This document shows positions 1 through 7,595 of a stretch of 64,000 nucleotides of DNA, piece after piece. The DNA lies in assembly GCF_009711125.1 (NCBI RefSeq), contig NZ_WMIB01000007.1, forward strand, positions 62,001 to 126,000, written 5' to 3'. The DNA is from Metabacillus mangrovi. Its GTDB lineage: Bacteria; Bacillota; Bacilli; Bacillales; Bacillaceae. The notes beneath the pieces were generated by a model, which made no database searches, was not told the DNA's origin, and saw only the letters and a list, made by a program, of their open reading frames with translations. The number at the start of each line of letters is the position of its first letter. Within the stretch, counting starts at the first letter, position 1. The translations under genes were made by a program, and so were the position numbers.

Positions 1-1074
1 GTATTGTTTGAGTTCGCGCTCTTCGCGTTCGCTGACGAGGGAGATGACGGTTCCGCTTGCGGTGGATCCGAGTCTGCCTGTGCGGCCGGAGCGGTGGACG
101 AATTGGTCGATGCTTTCCGGGAAATCAAGGTGGACGACTTGTTCAAGGTCCTGGATGTCGAGTCCTCTTGCCGCGACGTCGGTTGCGAGGAGCAGCTGGA
201 CGTCGCCTTTGCGGAATTTCCGCAGCGCTGCTTCACGGTCGGTTTTTCCGCTTTCGCTGTGCAGGAGGCTGACCGGCATGCGGTTATAAGCCAGTTTTTC
301 CGCAGCGACGTTGGCACTGCCGATGTCTTTAATGAAGGCCAGTGTTTTGACTGGAGCGGCTCTCATGATTTTTTCAAGGGCCCTCAGCTTGTCGCGCTGT
401 TCGCTGACAATATAGACATGGCGCACTTCTGCTTTGATCGCCTGTTCGCGGTCGACTTGAATGGTAACCGGTTCGTTCATTAGCGCAGATGCGAGCTCTT
501 CTGTTTTAACAGCAAGGGTTGCTGAATAGAGAAGCAGCTGGCGGTCGCGCTGTGTGCTTTTTATCACTTCTTCAATTGTTTTCATGTGCTCCGGAACAAG
601 AAGCTGATCTCCTTCATCCAGAACGATTGTTTTGACTTCATGCATTTTCAGCTTCTTCATTTTGATCAGCTCGAGAAGTTTTCCTGGTGTACCGCTTACG
701 ATATGAGGATTCTTCTTCAATTTTTCCAGCTGTCTTTTCGGGTTCGCTCCGCCGATGAAGGAGGCGGTTCTCAGTTCGCTGCCTTTCGTCCATTCCTGGA
801 TGACGGAGTGAATTTGCATGACGAGTTCATGGGAAGAGGCCATGATGACGGCTTGCGGCTGTTTGCCGGCTGCGTTCAGCCTCTGCAGCACCGGGAGCAG
901 ATAGGCGAGAGTCTTTCCGCTTCCAGTCGGAGATTTGGCAAGTACATCTTTATTTTCCATAATCGGCTGGACCGATTGGGCTTGTACAGTTGTTGGAGCT
1001 TGATAGGCCGCGCGTGTCCAGGCTTCCTGGATGAACGGCTGGAATGTTTGTATAAATCCTGTTTCCTGTGACAT
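1..1074 (-). CDS. yfmL: DEAD-box ATP-dependent RNA helicase, YfmL-like (3' end outside window)
   Basis: The reverse strand reads from ATG at 1074 through 358 codons to the window edge, so only the last few C-terminal residues are missing. Visible in order are a Q-motif region (APTTVQAQS), motif I SPTGSGKT, motif Ib SGTPGKLLELI, motif II DEGD in place of DEAD, motif III SAT, and the second RecA domain with ATDVAARGLD and HRSGRTGR. The compact size with no C-terminal RNA-binding extension fits B. subtilis YfmL, a helicase linked to 50S ribosome assembly and cold growth. The DEGD variant keeps the two catalytic acids. It is divergent from the TetR gene at 1221. Family is certain; the YfmL assignment rests on size and remembered similarity. 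Confidence 0.85.
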   Translation of the reverse strand, partial: MSQETGFIQTFQPFIQEAWTRAAYQAPTTVQAQSVQPIMENKDVLAKSPTGSGKTLAYLLPVLQRLNAAGKQPQAVIMASSHELVMQIHSVIQEWTKGSELRTASFIGGANPKRQLEKLKKNPHIVSGTPGKLLELIKMKKLKMHEVKTIVLDEGDQLLVPEHMKTIEEVIKSTQRDRQLLLYSATLAVKTEELASALMNEPVTIQVDREQAIKAEVRHVYIVSEQRDKLRALEKIMRAAPVKTLAFIKDIGSANVAAEKLAYNRMPVSLLHSESGKTDREAALRKFRKGDVQLLLATDVAARGLDIQDLEQVVHLDFPESIDQFVHRSGRTGRLGSTASGTVISLVSEREERELKQY

Positions 1075-1157
1075 TCCTTCAACACCTTTTCGTTTAGTTA
1101 GTATGAACAGTGTAAATCATAGCATTTTTCCATCTGAAATGCCACGGCACCTCCCAT

Positions 1158-1206
1158 TTGACCCGGGGACAGCTGCGTGCTACAATAACTTACGAACGTT
1201 CGTAAG
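1158..1206 (+). promoter_or_regulatory. Promoter with 18-bp perfect palindromic TetR operator
   Basis: A sigma-A promoter is visible: TTGACC at 1158-1163, 17-bp spacer, TACAAT at 1181-1186. Immediately downstream, 1189-1206 is the perfect palindrome CTTACGAACGTTCGTAAG, which covers the expected start site and ends at the ribosome binding site. This is the typical layout of an autoregulated TetR-family operator controlling the tetR-SMR-SMR operon. That the TetR at 1221 binds it is inference. Confidence 0.85.
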
Positions 1207-1220
1207 GGAGAGTGAAATCG

Positions 1221-1787
1221 ATGACTTCTGAGGAACTTAAGGAAAAAGCACTTCTCATTTTTGCTGAGCACGGCTATGAAGGAGCGTCCCTTTCGCTGAT
1301 TGCAGATCAAGCGGGGATTAAAAAACAGTCCATTTATTCACACTATAAAAGCAAGGATGAGCTGTTTTTGAAAACTGTTGAAGATGTCTTCAGCCGTGAA
1401 CTGGTTCAGGCAAAAAAGCGGCTCATGGAAAACAAGCCTCTCAAGGAGCTTCTTTCTTCGTATTTAAAAGACTACTTGGAGAAATATGAACAAGACCCAG
1501 CCACCCGCTTTTGGCTGAGAATGGCTTTTTTCCCGCCTGCCCACCTTTATGATGAAGTGATGATTCCTGTATATCGTCATCTCGATACACTGGAGGAGAC
1601 TTTAACTGAACTTTTTGAACGCTCTTCCATACAGGCAGATCCAAAAGAAGCGGCATTAGCCTATCTTGGGGTTCTGGATAGCCTTTTCGTGGAAATGCTT
1701 TACGGCAGCAAAGATCGTCAAGTTAATCGAATGAATGCATCCTTCAACATTTTTTGGAAGGGGATATTAAAGATAAAGGAGGAGTAG
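1221..1787 (+). CDS. TetR/AcrR family transcriptional regulator of SMR efflux operon
   Basis: A 188-residue regulator with an N-terminal TetR helix-turn-helix: [40 protein letters not shown]. The rest is a variable ligand-binding helical domain. ATG at 1221 is chosen over GTG 1212 because the AGGGAG site at 1205-1210 is well spaced from it. The gene ends 4 bp before the first SMR subunit, so the three genes form one operon behind the palindromic operator at 1189-1206. It probably represses its own operon until a cationic or lipophilic compound binds. Ligand unknown. Confidence 0.88.
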   Translation: MTSEELKEKALLIFAEHGYEGASLSLIADQAGIKKQSIYSHYKSKDELFLKTVEDVFSRELVQAKKRLMENKPLKELLSSYLKDYLEKYEQDPATRFWLRMAFFPPAHLYDEVMIPVYRHLDTLEETLTELFERSSIQADPKEAALAYLGVLDSLFVEMLYGSKDRQVNRMNASFNIFWKGILKIKEE

Positions 1788-1791
1788 GCGT

Positions 1792-2127
1792 ATGAATCGT
1801 TACTGGTTATATGTAATTATTGCTTCTGTATTTGAAGTAGGCTGGGTAGCAGGGTTAAAGCATGCAGATGATGTTCTGACATGGACGGGGACCATCATTG
1901 GGATCATTGTGAGTTTTGGAGTGATGATCCTGGCAAGTACGAAACTTCCTGTCGGGACGGTTTATGCTGTGTTCGTAGGACTCGGTTCAGCCGGGACGAT
2001 TATTTCTGAAATCATTTTCTTCGGTGTTCCAGTGGAGCCGGCCAAACTTGTGCTCATCGGCGTACTTCTTGCAGGAGTTATTGGCTTGAAAGCTGTAACG
2101 AAGGATCCGGAAGGAGAGAAAGCATAA
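1792..2127 (+). CDS. ykkC: SMR family multidrug efflux subunit, YkkC-like
   Basis: A 111-residue small multidrug resistance protein with four hydrophobic helices and the conserved membrane Glu of the family in helix 1 ([15 protein letters not shown]). The GLKHAD and [17 protein letters not shown] motifs match what I remember of B. subtilis YkkC, the longer partner of a two-gene pump. The C-terminal charged tail (KDPEGEKA) also fits. The stop overlaps the next start by one base (TAATG), indicating translational coupling with the YkkD-like subunit. Substrate could be guanidinium-like or quaternary ammonium cations; the sequence does not decide. Confidence 0.85.
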   Translation: MNRYWLYVIIASVFEVGWVAGLKHADDVLTWTGTIIGIIVSFGVMILASTKLPVGTVYAVFVGLGSAGTIISEIIFFGVPVEPAKLVLIGVLLAGVIGLKAVTKDPEGEKA

Positions 2128-2441
2128 TGGCTTGGTTTTATGTAATCGCTGCAGGTATTTTTGAAATGCTGGGGGTACTTATGCTGAACCGCGTGGCGAA
2201 AAAGCAGAGTTTCATCAACTTCCTTCTGCTTGCGGTGGCGCTTGGAACGAGTTTTACGCTGCTCTCTGCCTCCATGCAGACCTTGCCCATGGGTACCGCG
2301 TATTCCATCTGGACAGGAATCGGTGCTGCTGGGGGAGCGATACTTGGTATGATCCTGTACGGAGAATCCAAGGACTGGAAAAGAATTTTCTTTATCGCTC
2401 TGATTCTGAGTGCAACAATTGGATTAAAGCTCGTCTCATAG
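2127..2441 (+). CDS. ykkD: SMR family multidrug efflux subunit, YkkD-like
   Basis: A 104-residue SMR protein, four transmembrane helices, with the essential Glu in helix 1 (AAGIFEMLGVLMLNRVAKK) and the family motif PMGTAYSIWTGIGAAGG. It ends in helix 4 without the charged tail of its partner. Paired SMR proteins are known to work as heterodimers with opposite membrane orientation. It starts inside the stop codon of the upstream subunit, and a strong terminator follows at once, closing the operon. Confidence 0.86.
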   Translation: MAWFYVIAAGIFEMLGVLMLNRVAKKQSFINFLLLAVALGTSFTLLSASMQTLPMGTAYSIWTGIGAAGGAILGMILYGESKDWKRIFFIALILSATIGLKLVS

Positions 2442-2442
2442 G

Positions 2443-2476
2443 AAAAGCTGCTCCCTTACCGGGAGCAGCTTTTTTG
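2443..2476 (+). terminator. Rho-independent terminator of the SMR operon
   Basis: Inverted repeat AAGCTGCTCCC / GGGAGCAGCTT with a 4-nt loop followed by a T run. It lies directly after the YkkD-like stop codon. Confidence 0.92.
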
Positions 2477-2485
2477 ATTGGCGGT

Positions 2486-3772
2486 CTATTCAGCCGCCGG
2501 AAACTCCACTATAGCTGTCGTCCCTTCTCCCACAGCGCTCTCAAAACGGATTGTTCCTTTATGGCGCTTGATAATGCTGAAGCATACGGCCAGTCCGAGG
2601 CCCGTTCCTTTTTCTTTCGTCGAGTAGAACGGTTCACCCAGTTTATCGAGCCGCTCCTGCTCCATGCCGATTCCATTATCCTCAATCACAACCCGGACTT
2701 TTTTCCGGGTTTTTTCCATTGTTATCATGATGAGGCCGGCTTCTGTCATGGCTTCGATCGCGTTTTTGATTAAGTTCAGGAACACTTGCTTGATTTGATT
2801 CTGGTCGCACAGGATCGGAAGCGGCAGCTGATTGTCCCGAAAGGAAATCCTGACATTTTTCATGTTTGCTTCTCCTTGGAGCAGAAGATTGACGTGGCTC
2901 ATGATTGATACGGCATCTTCCATCCGGAAATGAACGTCCTGTTTTTTTCCGAGAGCGAGCATTTCTCCGGATATCATGTTGATTCTGTCAATTTCAGACA
3001 TCATGATCTCCAGATGGCTTGCATCTACCGTTTTCGTGGATGACATTAACTGGACGAATCCCTTTAGGGACGTTAACGGATTGCGTATTTCATGCGCAAC
3101 AGAAGCAGCCAGTTCACCGATGATCGACATTTTTTCAGTTGTGATCATCAGTTCCTCGCTGGCTCGGAATTCAGTGATGTCCCTACCGATTCCGAAAACT
3201 CCTTTAATTTCATCATTGATCATAATCGGCAGGAGCGAACAGCGCAGGATCCGTTCCTGATTCAGTTTGTTCCTGACCGTGATTTCAAATTTCTGCGGCT
3301 CGCGGGACACCACTTTTCCAAACAGCTCTCCCGCTTTCTTCCATTCGGATGGGACGATGAATTCGAGTGCGCTTCTTTCCCGAATTTTTGATTCTTTAAT
3401 ACCGATGATGTACTCTCCTACCGGATTAAGAGCCATCAGCCTGCCTTCCAGGTCCAATTCAAAGACGCCGTCAGGATTATGGTGAAAAAGAGAGCGGTAA
3501 TGCTCGTTGCTTGTCTGCAGCTCTGTCTCTTTGATTTCAAGCTGTTTTTTTGAATAAAAAAGCCGGCTAGTGTTTCTGTGAACGAGAATGTACAGAGCAC
3601 TGCTCGTCACAGCAATGAAGATCCAGCCTTTGTAATGCTGGAAAAAGTTATATAATGTAAGATCTTGTTTGGCAAGCAATAAAAATAAATAATCTGTCGC
3701 AAATATCCATACGGCTCCGATGATCAAATAGATCAGTGCGATGCGCAGGGCAATTTTTTGGGAGGGTTGCAT
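2486..3772 (-). CDS. Orphan membrane PAS sensor histidine kinase, sporulation-kinase type
   Basis: 428 residues. Two membrane helices at about 10-32 and 48-66 enclose a very short external loop; a linker coiled coil follows, then a PAS domain (about 90-205), then HisKA with phospho-acceptor His227 in AHEIRNPLTSLKGF. The HATPase_c domain shows the N box (NLIKNAIEA), DNGIGM and GTGLGL. No response regulator gene is nearby. The H-box and architecture are those of Bacillus kinases feeding the Spo0F-Spo0A phosphorelay (KinA-KinE type), so that is the likely partner; this is inference. It is transcribed alone, convergent with the SMR operon. I saw no sigma-H-like promoter for this one. Confidence 0.85.
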   Translation of the reverse strand: MQPSQKIALRIALIYLIIGAVWIFATDYLFLLLAKQDLTLYNFFQHYKGWIFIAVTSSALYILVHRNTSRLFYSKKQLEIKETELQTSNEHYRSLFHHNPDGVFELDLEGRLMALNPVGEYIIGIKESKIRERSALEFIVPSEWKKAGELFGKVVSREPQKFEITVRNKLNQERILRCSLLPIMINDEIKGVFGIGRDITEFRASEELMITTEKMSIIGELAASVAHEIRNPLTSLKGFVQLMSSTKTVDASHLEIMMSEIDRINMISGEMLALGKKQDVHFRMEDAVSIMSHVNLLLQGEANMKNVRISFRDNQLPLPILCDQNQIKQVFLNLIKNAIEAMTEAGLIMITMEKTRKKVRVVIEDNGIGMEQERLDKLGEPFYSTKEKGTGLGLAVCFSIIKRHKGTIRFESAVGEGTTAIVEFPAAE

Positions 3773-3884
3773 CTTCTATCCACCTAATCTTAGATTCTAT
3801 CCTCATTGTAACGAAAATAAAGCGGATTTTGTAACAATTCTGCTGGTAATTGTATAGAAGGCTTCCCTTTCCGGTATCTTCCTT

Positions 3885-3913
3885 TTGTCACAATGCCGCA
3901 TTCAGAGTAGAAT
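3885..3913 (+). promoter_or_regulatory. Sigma-A promoter for small membrane protein
   Basis: TTGTCA at 3885-3890, 17-bp spacer, TAGAAT at 3908-3913, about 60 bp ahead of the ATG at 3975. Confidence 0.65.
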
Positions 3914-3974
3914 GGATTTTGAGAGACAGACTTTTGGGGTAATACATGACTAGCAAAGCATGGAGGGCATTGTA

Positions 3975-4160
3975 ATGAATAATGGAATCATTCTTTTTGC
4001 CGTTGCGGCGTTTCTATTGATGACCTTTCGGCTTGTTACCGTTCTCCGCATAAAAAATGCTCCGCGCGGCAACAAGCGGATGGCATGGCTGTTGTACGGA
4101 ATCGGAATAGGTGCTCTCGCCGGTGCCGTGCTGGTCCTGATTAATACCGTTAGCGCATAG
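3975..4160 (+). CDS. Small two-helix membrane protein, function unknown
   Basis: 61 residues. ATG 3975 is chosen because the site GGAGGG at 3962-3967 precedes it at good spacing; an upstream ATG at 3960 would overlap that site. Two hydrophobic segments (residues about 3-22 and 38-58) flank a basic loop rich in Arg and Lys. It has its own promoter and a bidirectional terminator, so it is a monocistronic gene. I do not recognise the family. Confidence 0.7.
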   Translation: MNNGIILFAVAAFLLMTFRLVTVLRIKNAPRGNKRMAWLLYGIGIGALAGAVLVLINTVSA

Positions 4161-4164
4161 TAAA

Positions 4165-4200
4165 AAAAAGGAGCGGATCTCTTGGGATCCGCTCCTTTTT
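4165..4200. terminator. Bidirectional terminator
   Basis: AAAAAGGAGCGGATC pairs perfectly with GATCCGCTCCTTTTT around a 6-nt loop. With A and T runs on both sides it can serve both the small membrane gene (+) and the SleB-type hydrolase (-). Confidence 0.92.
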
Positions 4201-4207
4201 CATCGTT

Positions 4208-4822
4208 TTATTTTGCAAAAACGTGGTCGCCTATTGTCGTGGTTACTTCTTTTCCTTCAAGGAATCCTGATCCTGATTTATCAGGGTTATAGAAGTAGAG
4301 TGCTCCCTTGCTGATGCTGGAATAGGAGATGGCCTCATTTACCGCATCTTTGGATTCCTGGCTGGCAGGATTGTTGATCGATCCATTGGCTACCGGTGAA
4401 AATTGTCCGCTTTCGTAGATTACATCTCTTACGGAATCAGGGAATTGATCACTTTCCACCCTGTTCATTACGACGGTTGCTACCGCAACTTTCCCTTCAT
4501 AGGACTCACCTTTGGCCTCTGCCTCTACAAGACGAGCCATTAACTCTTTGTCCTCTTCAGAGACTGCCTGGCTCGAGCCCTTAACTTCCTTTTCTCCGGC
4601 AACAGGGATTTCAAGTGTCTCGCCGGCATAAATCATATAGTCACTGCGGTCATTCGCTTGCTGCAATGCATCTATGGAAACTCCGTATTCTTTTCCTAAG
4701 TTATAAAACGTATCACCTTGCTGAACTTTATAGCTTTCAGCACTTGCTGATTGTGCTTGTCCTGCAAAAGTAAGAGCTCCAATCGCAAGGCTTGACGATA
4801 ATACTAGACCTTTGGCTTTCAT
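4208..4822 (-). CDS. Secreted LysM plus SleB-type cell-wall hydrolase
   Basis: 204 residues from ATG 4822, preceded by AGGGAGG at ideal spacing. A signal peptide (MKAKGLVLSSSLAIGALTFA, cleavage near AQSASA) leads to one LysM domain (YKVQQGDTFYNLGKEYGVS...LEIPV, about 30-75). After an acidic linker comes a Hydrolase_2/SleB domain: ARLVEAEAKGESYEGKVAVATVVMNRVES, then QFSPVANGSINNPAS. SleB and CwlJ relatives are lytic transglycosylases of spore cortex; the LysM form with conserved catalytic Glu suggests a wall or spore-envelope remodelling role. The gene stands alone between two terminator-flanked units. Substrate timing is not evident. Confidence 0.85.
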   Translation of the reverse strand: MKAKGLVLSSSLAIGALTFAGQAQSASAESYKVQQGDTFYNLGKEYGVSIDALQQANDRSDYMIYAGETLEIPVAGEKEVKGSSQAVSEEDKELMARLVEAEAKGESYEGKVAVATVVMNRVESDQFPDSVRDVIYESGQFSPVANGSINNPASQESKDAVNEAISYSSISKGALYFYNPDKSGSGFLEGKEVTTTIGDHVFAK

Positions 4823-4989
4823 ATTCGTTTTCCTCCCTTTGTGTTTGCTCCTAAACAACCCTAACAGAAAAAAAATATGGTTTCAAAGGATAATACTTCC
4901 CCTGATAGAGGATGAGAGCCAATCTATCCATCTCTCACCTGCTGAACCCTATCATTTTTATCTTTTACACACTAATTCGGCTTATTTGG

Positions 4990-5032
4990 TTGATTTTCGC
5001 CCAAACCAGGCGTAGAATACTTACTTAGGTAA
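4990..5032 (+). promoter_or_regulatory. Promoter and probable MarR operator
   Basis: TTGATT at 4990-4995, 17-bp spacer, TAGAAT at 5013-5018. The expected start site falls in an inverted repeat, TTAC-TTAG-GTAA at 5021-5032, with near-symmetric extension on both sides. Placement suits autorepression by the MarR protein encoded at 5050. Confidence 0.7.
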
Positions 5033-5049
5033 ATAAAAGAGGTGAGAAA

Positions 5050-5457
5050 ATGGAGGATTCTAGCAGCATTATCCATAATCTTCATCAAGTAGTCCGGTAT
5101 TTGACGAAGGAATCCAACACCCGGCTTCAGGAGCATGGAATCTTCAGCTCCCAATGGTCGATTTTATATTGTCTTATGCGCTTCGGACCGATGTCACAGA
5201 CGGAGATCTGGCGTTATTTAAATGTTGAAGCACCTACTGTAACAAGGACAGTTGCCAGGCTTGAAGAAGGAGGCTGGGTAACTCGGGAATGCGGTGCTGA
5301 CAAACGGGAGAAGATTGTAAACCTTACCCCGGCTGCAGAGGATAAGCTCGTTGTTATAAAGGAGCAAATGACAGATTTTGAAGAAGAGATTCTCTCAGAG
5401 CTATCCGGCAGCGACCGCGAAATACTTTCTGACCTGCTTCAGAAAATCAGGATATAA
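5050..5457 (+). CDS. MarR family transcriptional regulator
   Basis: 135 residues with the winged-helix MarR core: GIFSSQWSILYCLMRFGPMSQTEIWRYLNVEAPTVTRTVARLEEGGWVTRE followed by the wing (DKREKIVNLTPAAEDKL). AGAGGTG at 5039-5045 sets the start. It is followed after 35 bp by an MFS exporter, so the pair is probably one autoregulated efflux operon. The arrangement recalls B. subtilis ywoH-ywoG. The inducing ligand cannot be deduced. Confidence 0.88.
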   Translation: MEDSSSIIHNLHQVVRYLTKESNTRLQEHGIFSSQWSILYCLMRFGPMSQTEIWRYLNVEAPTVTRTVARLEEGGWVTRECGADKREKIVNLTPAAEDKLVVIKEQMTDFEEEILSELSGSDREILSDLLQKIRI

Positions 5458-5492
5458 AGCAGGCAAACTTTTTAAGATATAGGAGGTCCAGC

Positions 5493-6686
5493 ATGACGGA
5501 AACATCAAAAGCTCCCATATGGACGAAGAGCTTTATCAGTAATTTCTTGATTAACTTTTTTATTTTTCTTACCTTTTACGCCCTGCTCACTGCGCTCCCT
5601 ATTTATGTAGTGGAGGATCTGGGTAAAACGAACGCTGAAGCAGGTCTCGTTATTACCGTGTTTATGCTGTCGGCGATTCTTGTGAGGCCGGTATGGGGAA
5701 GGCTTCTGGAGAGGTACGGCAAAAAACTGTGCCTGATTATTGGCATGATTCTTTTTATGCTGACCACCGTTGTGTACATGTGGGTCGACCAGTTTACCGG
5801 TCTGCTCATCGTCCGGTTTATCCACGGCATCTGGTTTAGTGTCATCACCACGGCTACAGGGGCGATTGCAGCGGATATCATTCCAAAAGAGCGGCGCGGG
5901 GAAGGGCTCGGGTATCATGCGATGTCTATGAATCTCGCTGTCGTCTTCGGTCCGTTTCTTGCACTGACCATGCTGCAGTTCACAACCTTTTCCGTTCTGT
6001 TCATCGTGTTCTCTGTGCTTTCTGCAGCTGGCGTTCTTTTCAGCTTCCTGATTGAGGTCAAGCAGGATACAACACCCGCTCCTGCAAGAAAATTTTCAGC
6101 TTCTGATCTACTGGAAAGAAGCGTCGTGCCCTTCGCACTGATTGGCGGTCTTGTTGCCTTCTCTTATTCCGGCATCATTTCCTTTATTTCCATTTATGCG
6201 AAAAGCCTGGGACTTGCTCAGGCGGCAAGCTACTTCTTTGTTGTATTTGCCGTCGTTATGCTGCTTTCCCGTCCGTTTGTCGGGAGGCTGTTCGACCGGC
6301 GGGGTCCTGCGATTGTGATGATCCCCTCATTTATCATTTTTGCAGCTGGCATGATGATGCTCAGCTTTACTGACAGTGCATGGATGCTACTTTTCTCAGG
6401 TGCATTGATCGGCCTCGGCTATGGCTCGCTCGTGCCATGCTTTCAGACGCTTTCCATTCAAAAAGCGCCTCCTGCAAGAAGCGGACATGCCACTTCAACC
6501 TTCTTTACCTTCTTTGATATCGGGATTGCGGGCGGTTCGTACATTCTTGGAATTCTGGCTGCGGACCTTGGATATGCGAGTCTGTATTTCTCTGCCTCCA
6601 TCCTGATCCTTGTGACCTTATTGATTTTCACAGCCGTGATCCGGAAAAAACAAAATAACCTTGTTGCGAAGGAACATCTTTCATAA
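5493..6686 (+). CDS. MFS transporter, probable drug exporter
   Basis: 397 residues with about 12 hydrophobic helices and MFS motif A in loop 2-3 (RPVWGRLLERYGKK) and its repeat in loop 8-9 (RPFVGRLFDRRGP). IPKERRGEGLGYH after helix 4 is typical of drug-efflux MFS proteins (DHA1 type). GGAGG at 5482-5486 sets the start. It is controlled with the MarR gene immediately upstream and ends at a strong terminator. Substrate unknown; B. subtilis YwoG is the closest relative I recall. Confidence 0.85.
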   Translation: MTETSKAPIWTKSFISNFLINFFIFLTFYALLTALPIYVVEDLGKTNAEAGLVITVFMLSAILVRPVWGRLLERYGKKLCLIIGMILFMLTTVVYMWVDQFTGLLIVRFIHGIWFSVITTATGAIAADIIPKERRGEGLGYHAMSMNLAVVFGPFLALTMLQFTTFSVLFIVFSVLSAAGVLFSFLIEVKQDTTPAPARKFSASDLLERSVVPFALIGGLVAFSYSGIISFISIYAKSLGLAQAASYFFVVFAVVMLLSRPFVGRLFDRRGPAIVMIPSFIIFAAGMMMLSFTDSAWMLLFSGALIGLGYGSLVPCFQTLSIQKAPPARSGHATSTFFTFFDIGIAGGSYILGILAADLGYASLYFSASILILVTLLIFTAVIRKKQNNLVAKEHLS

Positions 6687-6693
6687 ACAGAGG

Positions 6694-6718
6694 AAAAAAC
6701 CCCCGCGGGGGTTTTTTT
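6694..6718 (+). terminator. Terminator of the MarR-MFS operon
   Basis: AAAAAACCCCCGC pairs with GCGGGGGTTTTTT in a near-perfect palindrome followed by T residues. Confidence 0.9.
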
Positions 6719-6759
6719 GTTGGACTGAAAATCAGCTGCCTATTTTTCCAGGCGTTTCA

Positions 6760-6789
6760 TTGGATAAGGCAGCAGACTTCTGATATACT
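6760..6789 (+). promoter_or_regulatory. Promoter of the AbrB-khtT-khtU operon
   Basis: TTGGAT at 6760-6765, 18-bp spacer, TATACT at 6784-6789, about 57 bp ahead of the AbrB-like ATG. A short direct repeat (GGAAAGTAAGGAAAGTAAGG-like) lies in the leader. Confidence 0.6.
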
Positions 6790-6845
6790 GAAAGTAAGGA
6801 AAGTAAGGAATTCCAAGAAAAACAGGAAAACAAGGAGAATGAACA

Positions 6846-7076
6846 ATGGAATTTTCCAAGTTGAGCTCTAAAGGGCAAATTACGATTCCGAAACATGTCC
6901 GCGAGACTCTGGACCTTCATGAAGGTGAACGGGTGGCATTCATCGAAGAGGATGGACTCGTGATTATGACGAAGGCAGATCTCGAATCTCTTCATAACAT
7001 CCAGGATATCGTCAGCGATGAAAAATTTAAGCAGCTCATGCGTAAAGCAAAAACCCACTTAAATGAGGAAAAATGA
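6846..7076 (+). CDS. AbrB/SpoVT-domain DNA-binding protein
   Basis: 76 residues. The first 50 form an AbrB/MazE-type swapped-hairpin fold: KLSSKGQITIPKHVRETLDLHEGERVAFIEEDG. The C-terminal tail is charged and helical. The gene is preceded by AGGAGAA and runs directly into khtT, whose ribosome site overlaps its stop codon. It sits where khtS stands in the B. subtilis khtSTU operon but belongs to a different family from what I remember of KhtS. No toxin partner is nearby, so it is more likely an operon-specific regulator than an antitoxin. Confidence 0.82.
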   Translation: MEFSKLSSKGQITIPKHVRETLDLHEGERVAFIEEDGLVIMTKADLESLHNIQDIVSDEKFKQLMRKAKTHLNEEK

Positions 7077-7090
7077 AAGGAGTTTTACGA

Positions 7091-7588
7091 ATGGAAATCA
7101 GAGAGGGCGATTTGCCGGGGATTGGCAGAAAATTTGAAGCGGTAACGGATAATAATGACAAGATCGTTGTGATTGTTCATGATGACGGCCGCCGGGAAGT
7201 GTATCACTATGATGATGACGACCATGAGGAAAGCATCTCCAACATTACGATGAATGATGCGGAAGCACGCCAGATCGCAGCCATCCTCGGCGGCATGGCT
7301 TATAAGCCGAAAGCGATGGAGCACATGGAGCTTGCATTTGATGACCTGATTATCGAGTGGTTCAAAGTAGAAAAACATGCACCTGCTGTCAACCAGTCCA
7401 TCGGTGAAATTGATGTAAGGAGCAACTACAGCATCACGATTATTGCGATTATCAAGAAAAATAAAACGAAGCAGCTTACGCCTGGTCCGGACTATGTCAT
7501 TGAAGCCGGCGATACCCTTGTTCTTTCAGGTGAGAGAAAAGACATGAAGAACATTATTCAGGATCTGCTGACTGGCAAAGGGGGATAA
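7091..7588 (+). CDS. khtT: KhtT, cytosolic regulatory subunit of K+/H+ antiporter
   Basis: 165 residues from ATG 7091, set by AAAGGAG overlapping the upstream stop. The N-terminal half carries an acidic patch (HYDDDDHEE); the C-terminal half is a TrkA-C (RCK_C) domain, roughly 80-160 (GEIDVRSNYSITIIAIIKK...EAGDTLVLSGERKDMKN). In B. subtilis KhtT (YhaT) binds c-di-AMP and controls KhtU. It lies 7 bp upstream of the antiporter gene, so the two subunits are co-translated. It is cytosolic and membrane-associated through KhtU. Confidence 0.9.
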   Translation: MEIREGDLPGIGRKFEAVTDNNDKIVVIVHDDGRREVYHYDDDDHEESISNITMNDAEARQIAAILGGMAYKPKAMEHMELAFDDLIIEWFKVEKHAPAVNQSIGEIDVRSNYSITIIAIIKKNKTKQLTPGPDYVIEAGDTLVLSGERKDMKNIIQDLLTGKGG

Positions 7589-7595
7589 CGTATCG

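Noticed and set aside
4-1071. Forward-strand ORFs at the window start
   Set aside because: Shadows of the DEAD-box helicase on the reverse strand, whose motifs are unambiguous.
6846-7076. Antitoxin of a toxin-antitoxin pair
   Set aside because: AbrB/MazE fold alone is not enough; the neighbours are khtT and khtU, and no toxin-like gene is present.
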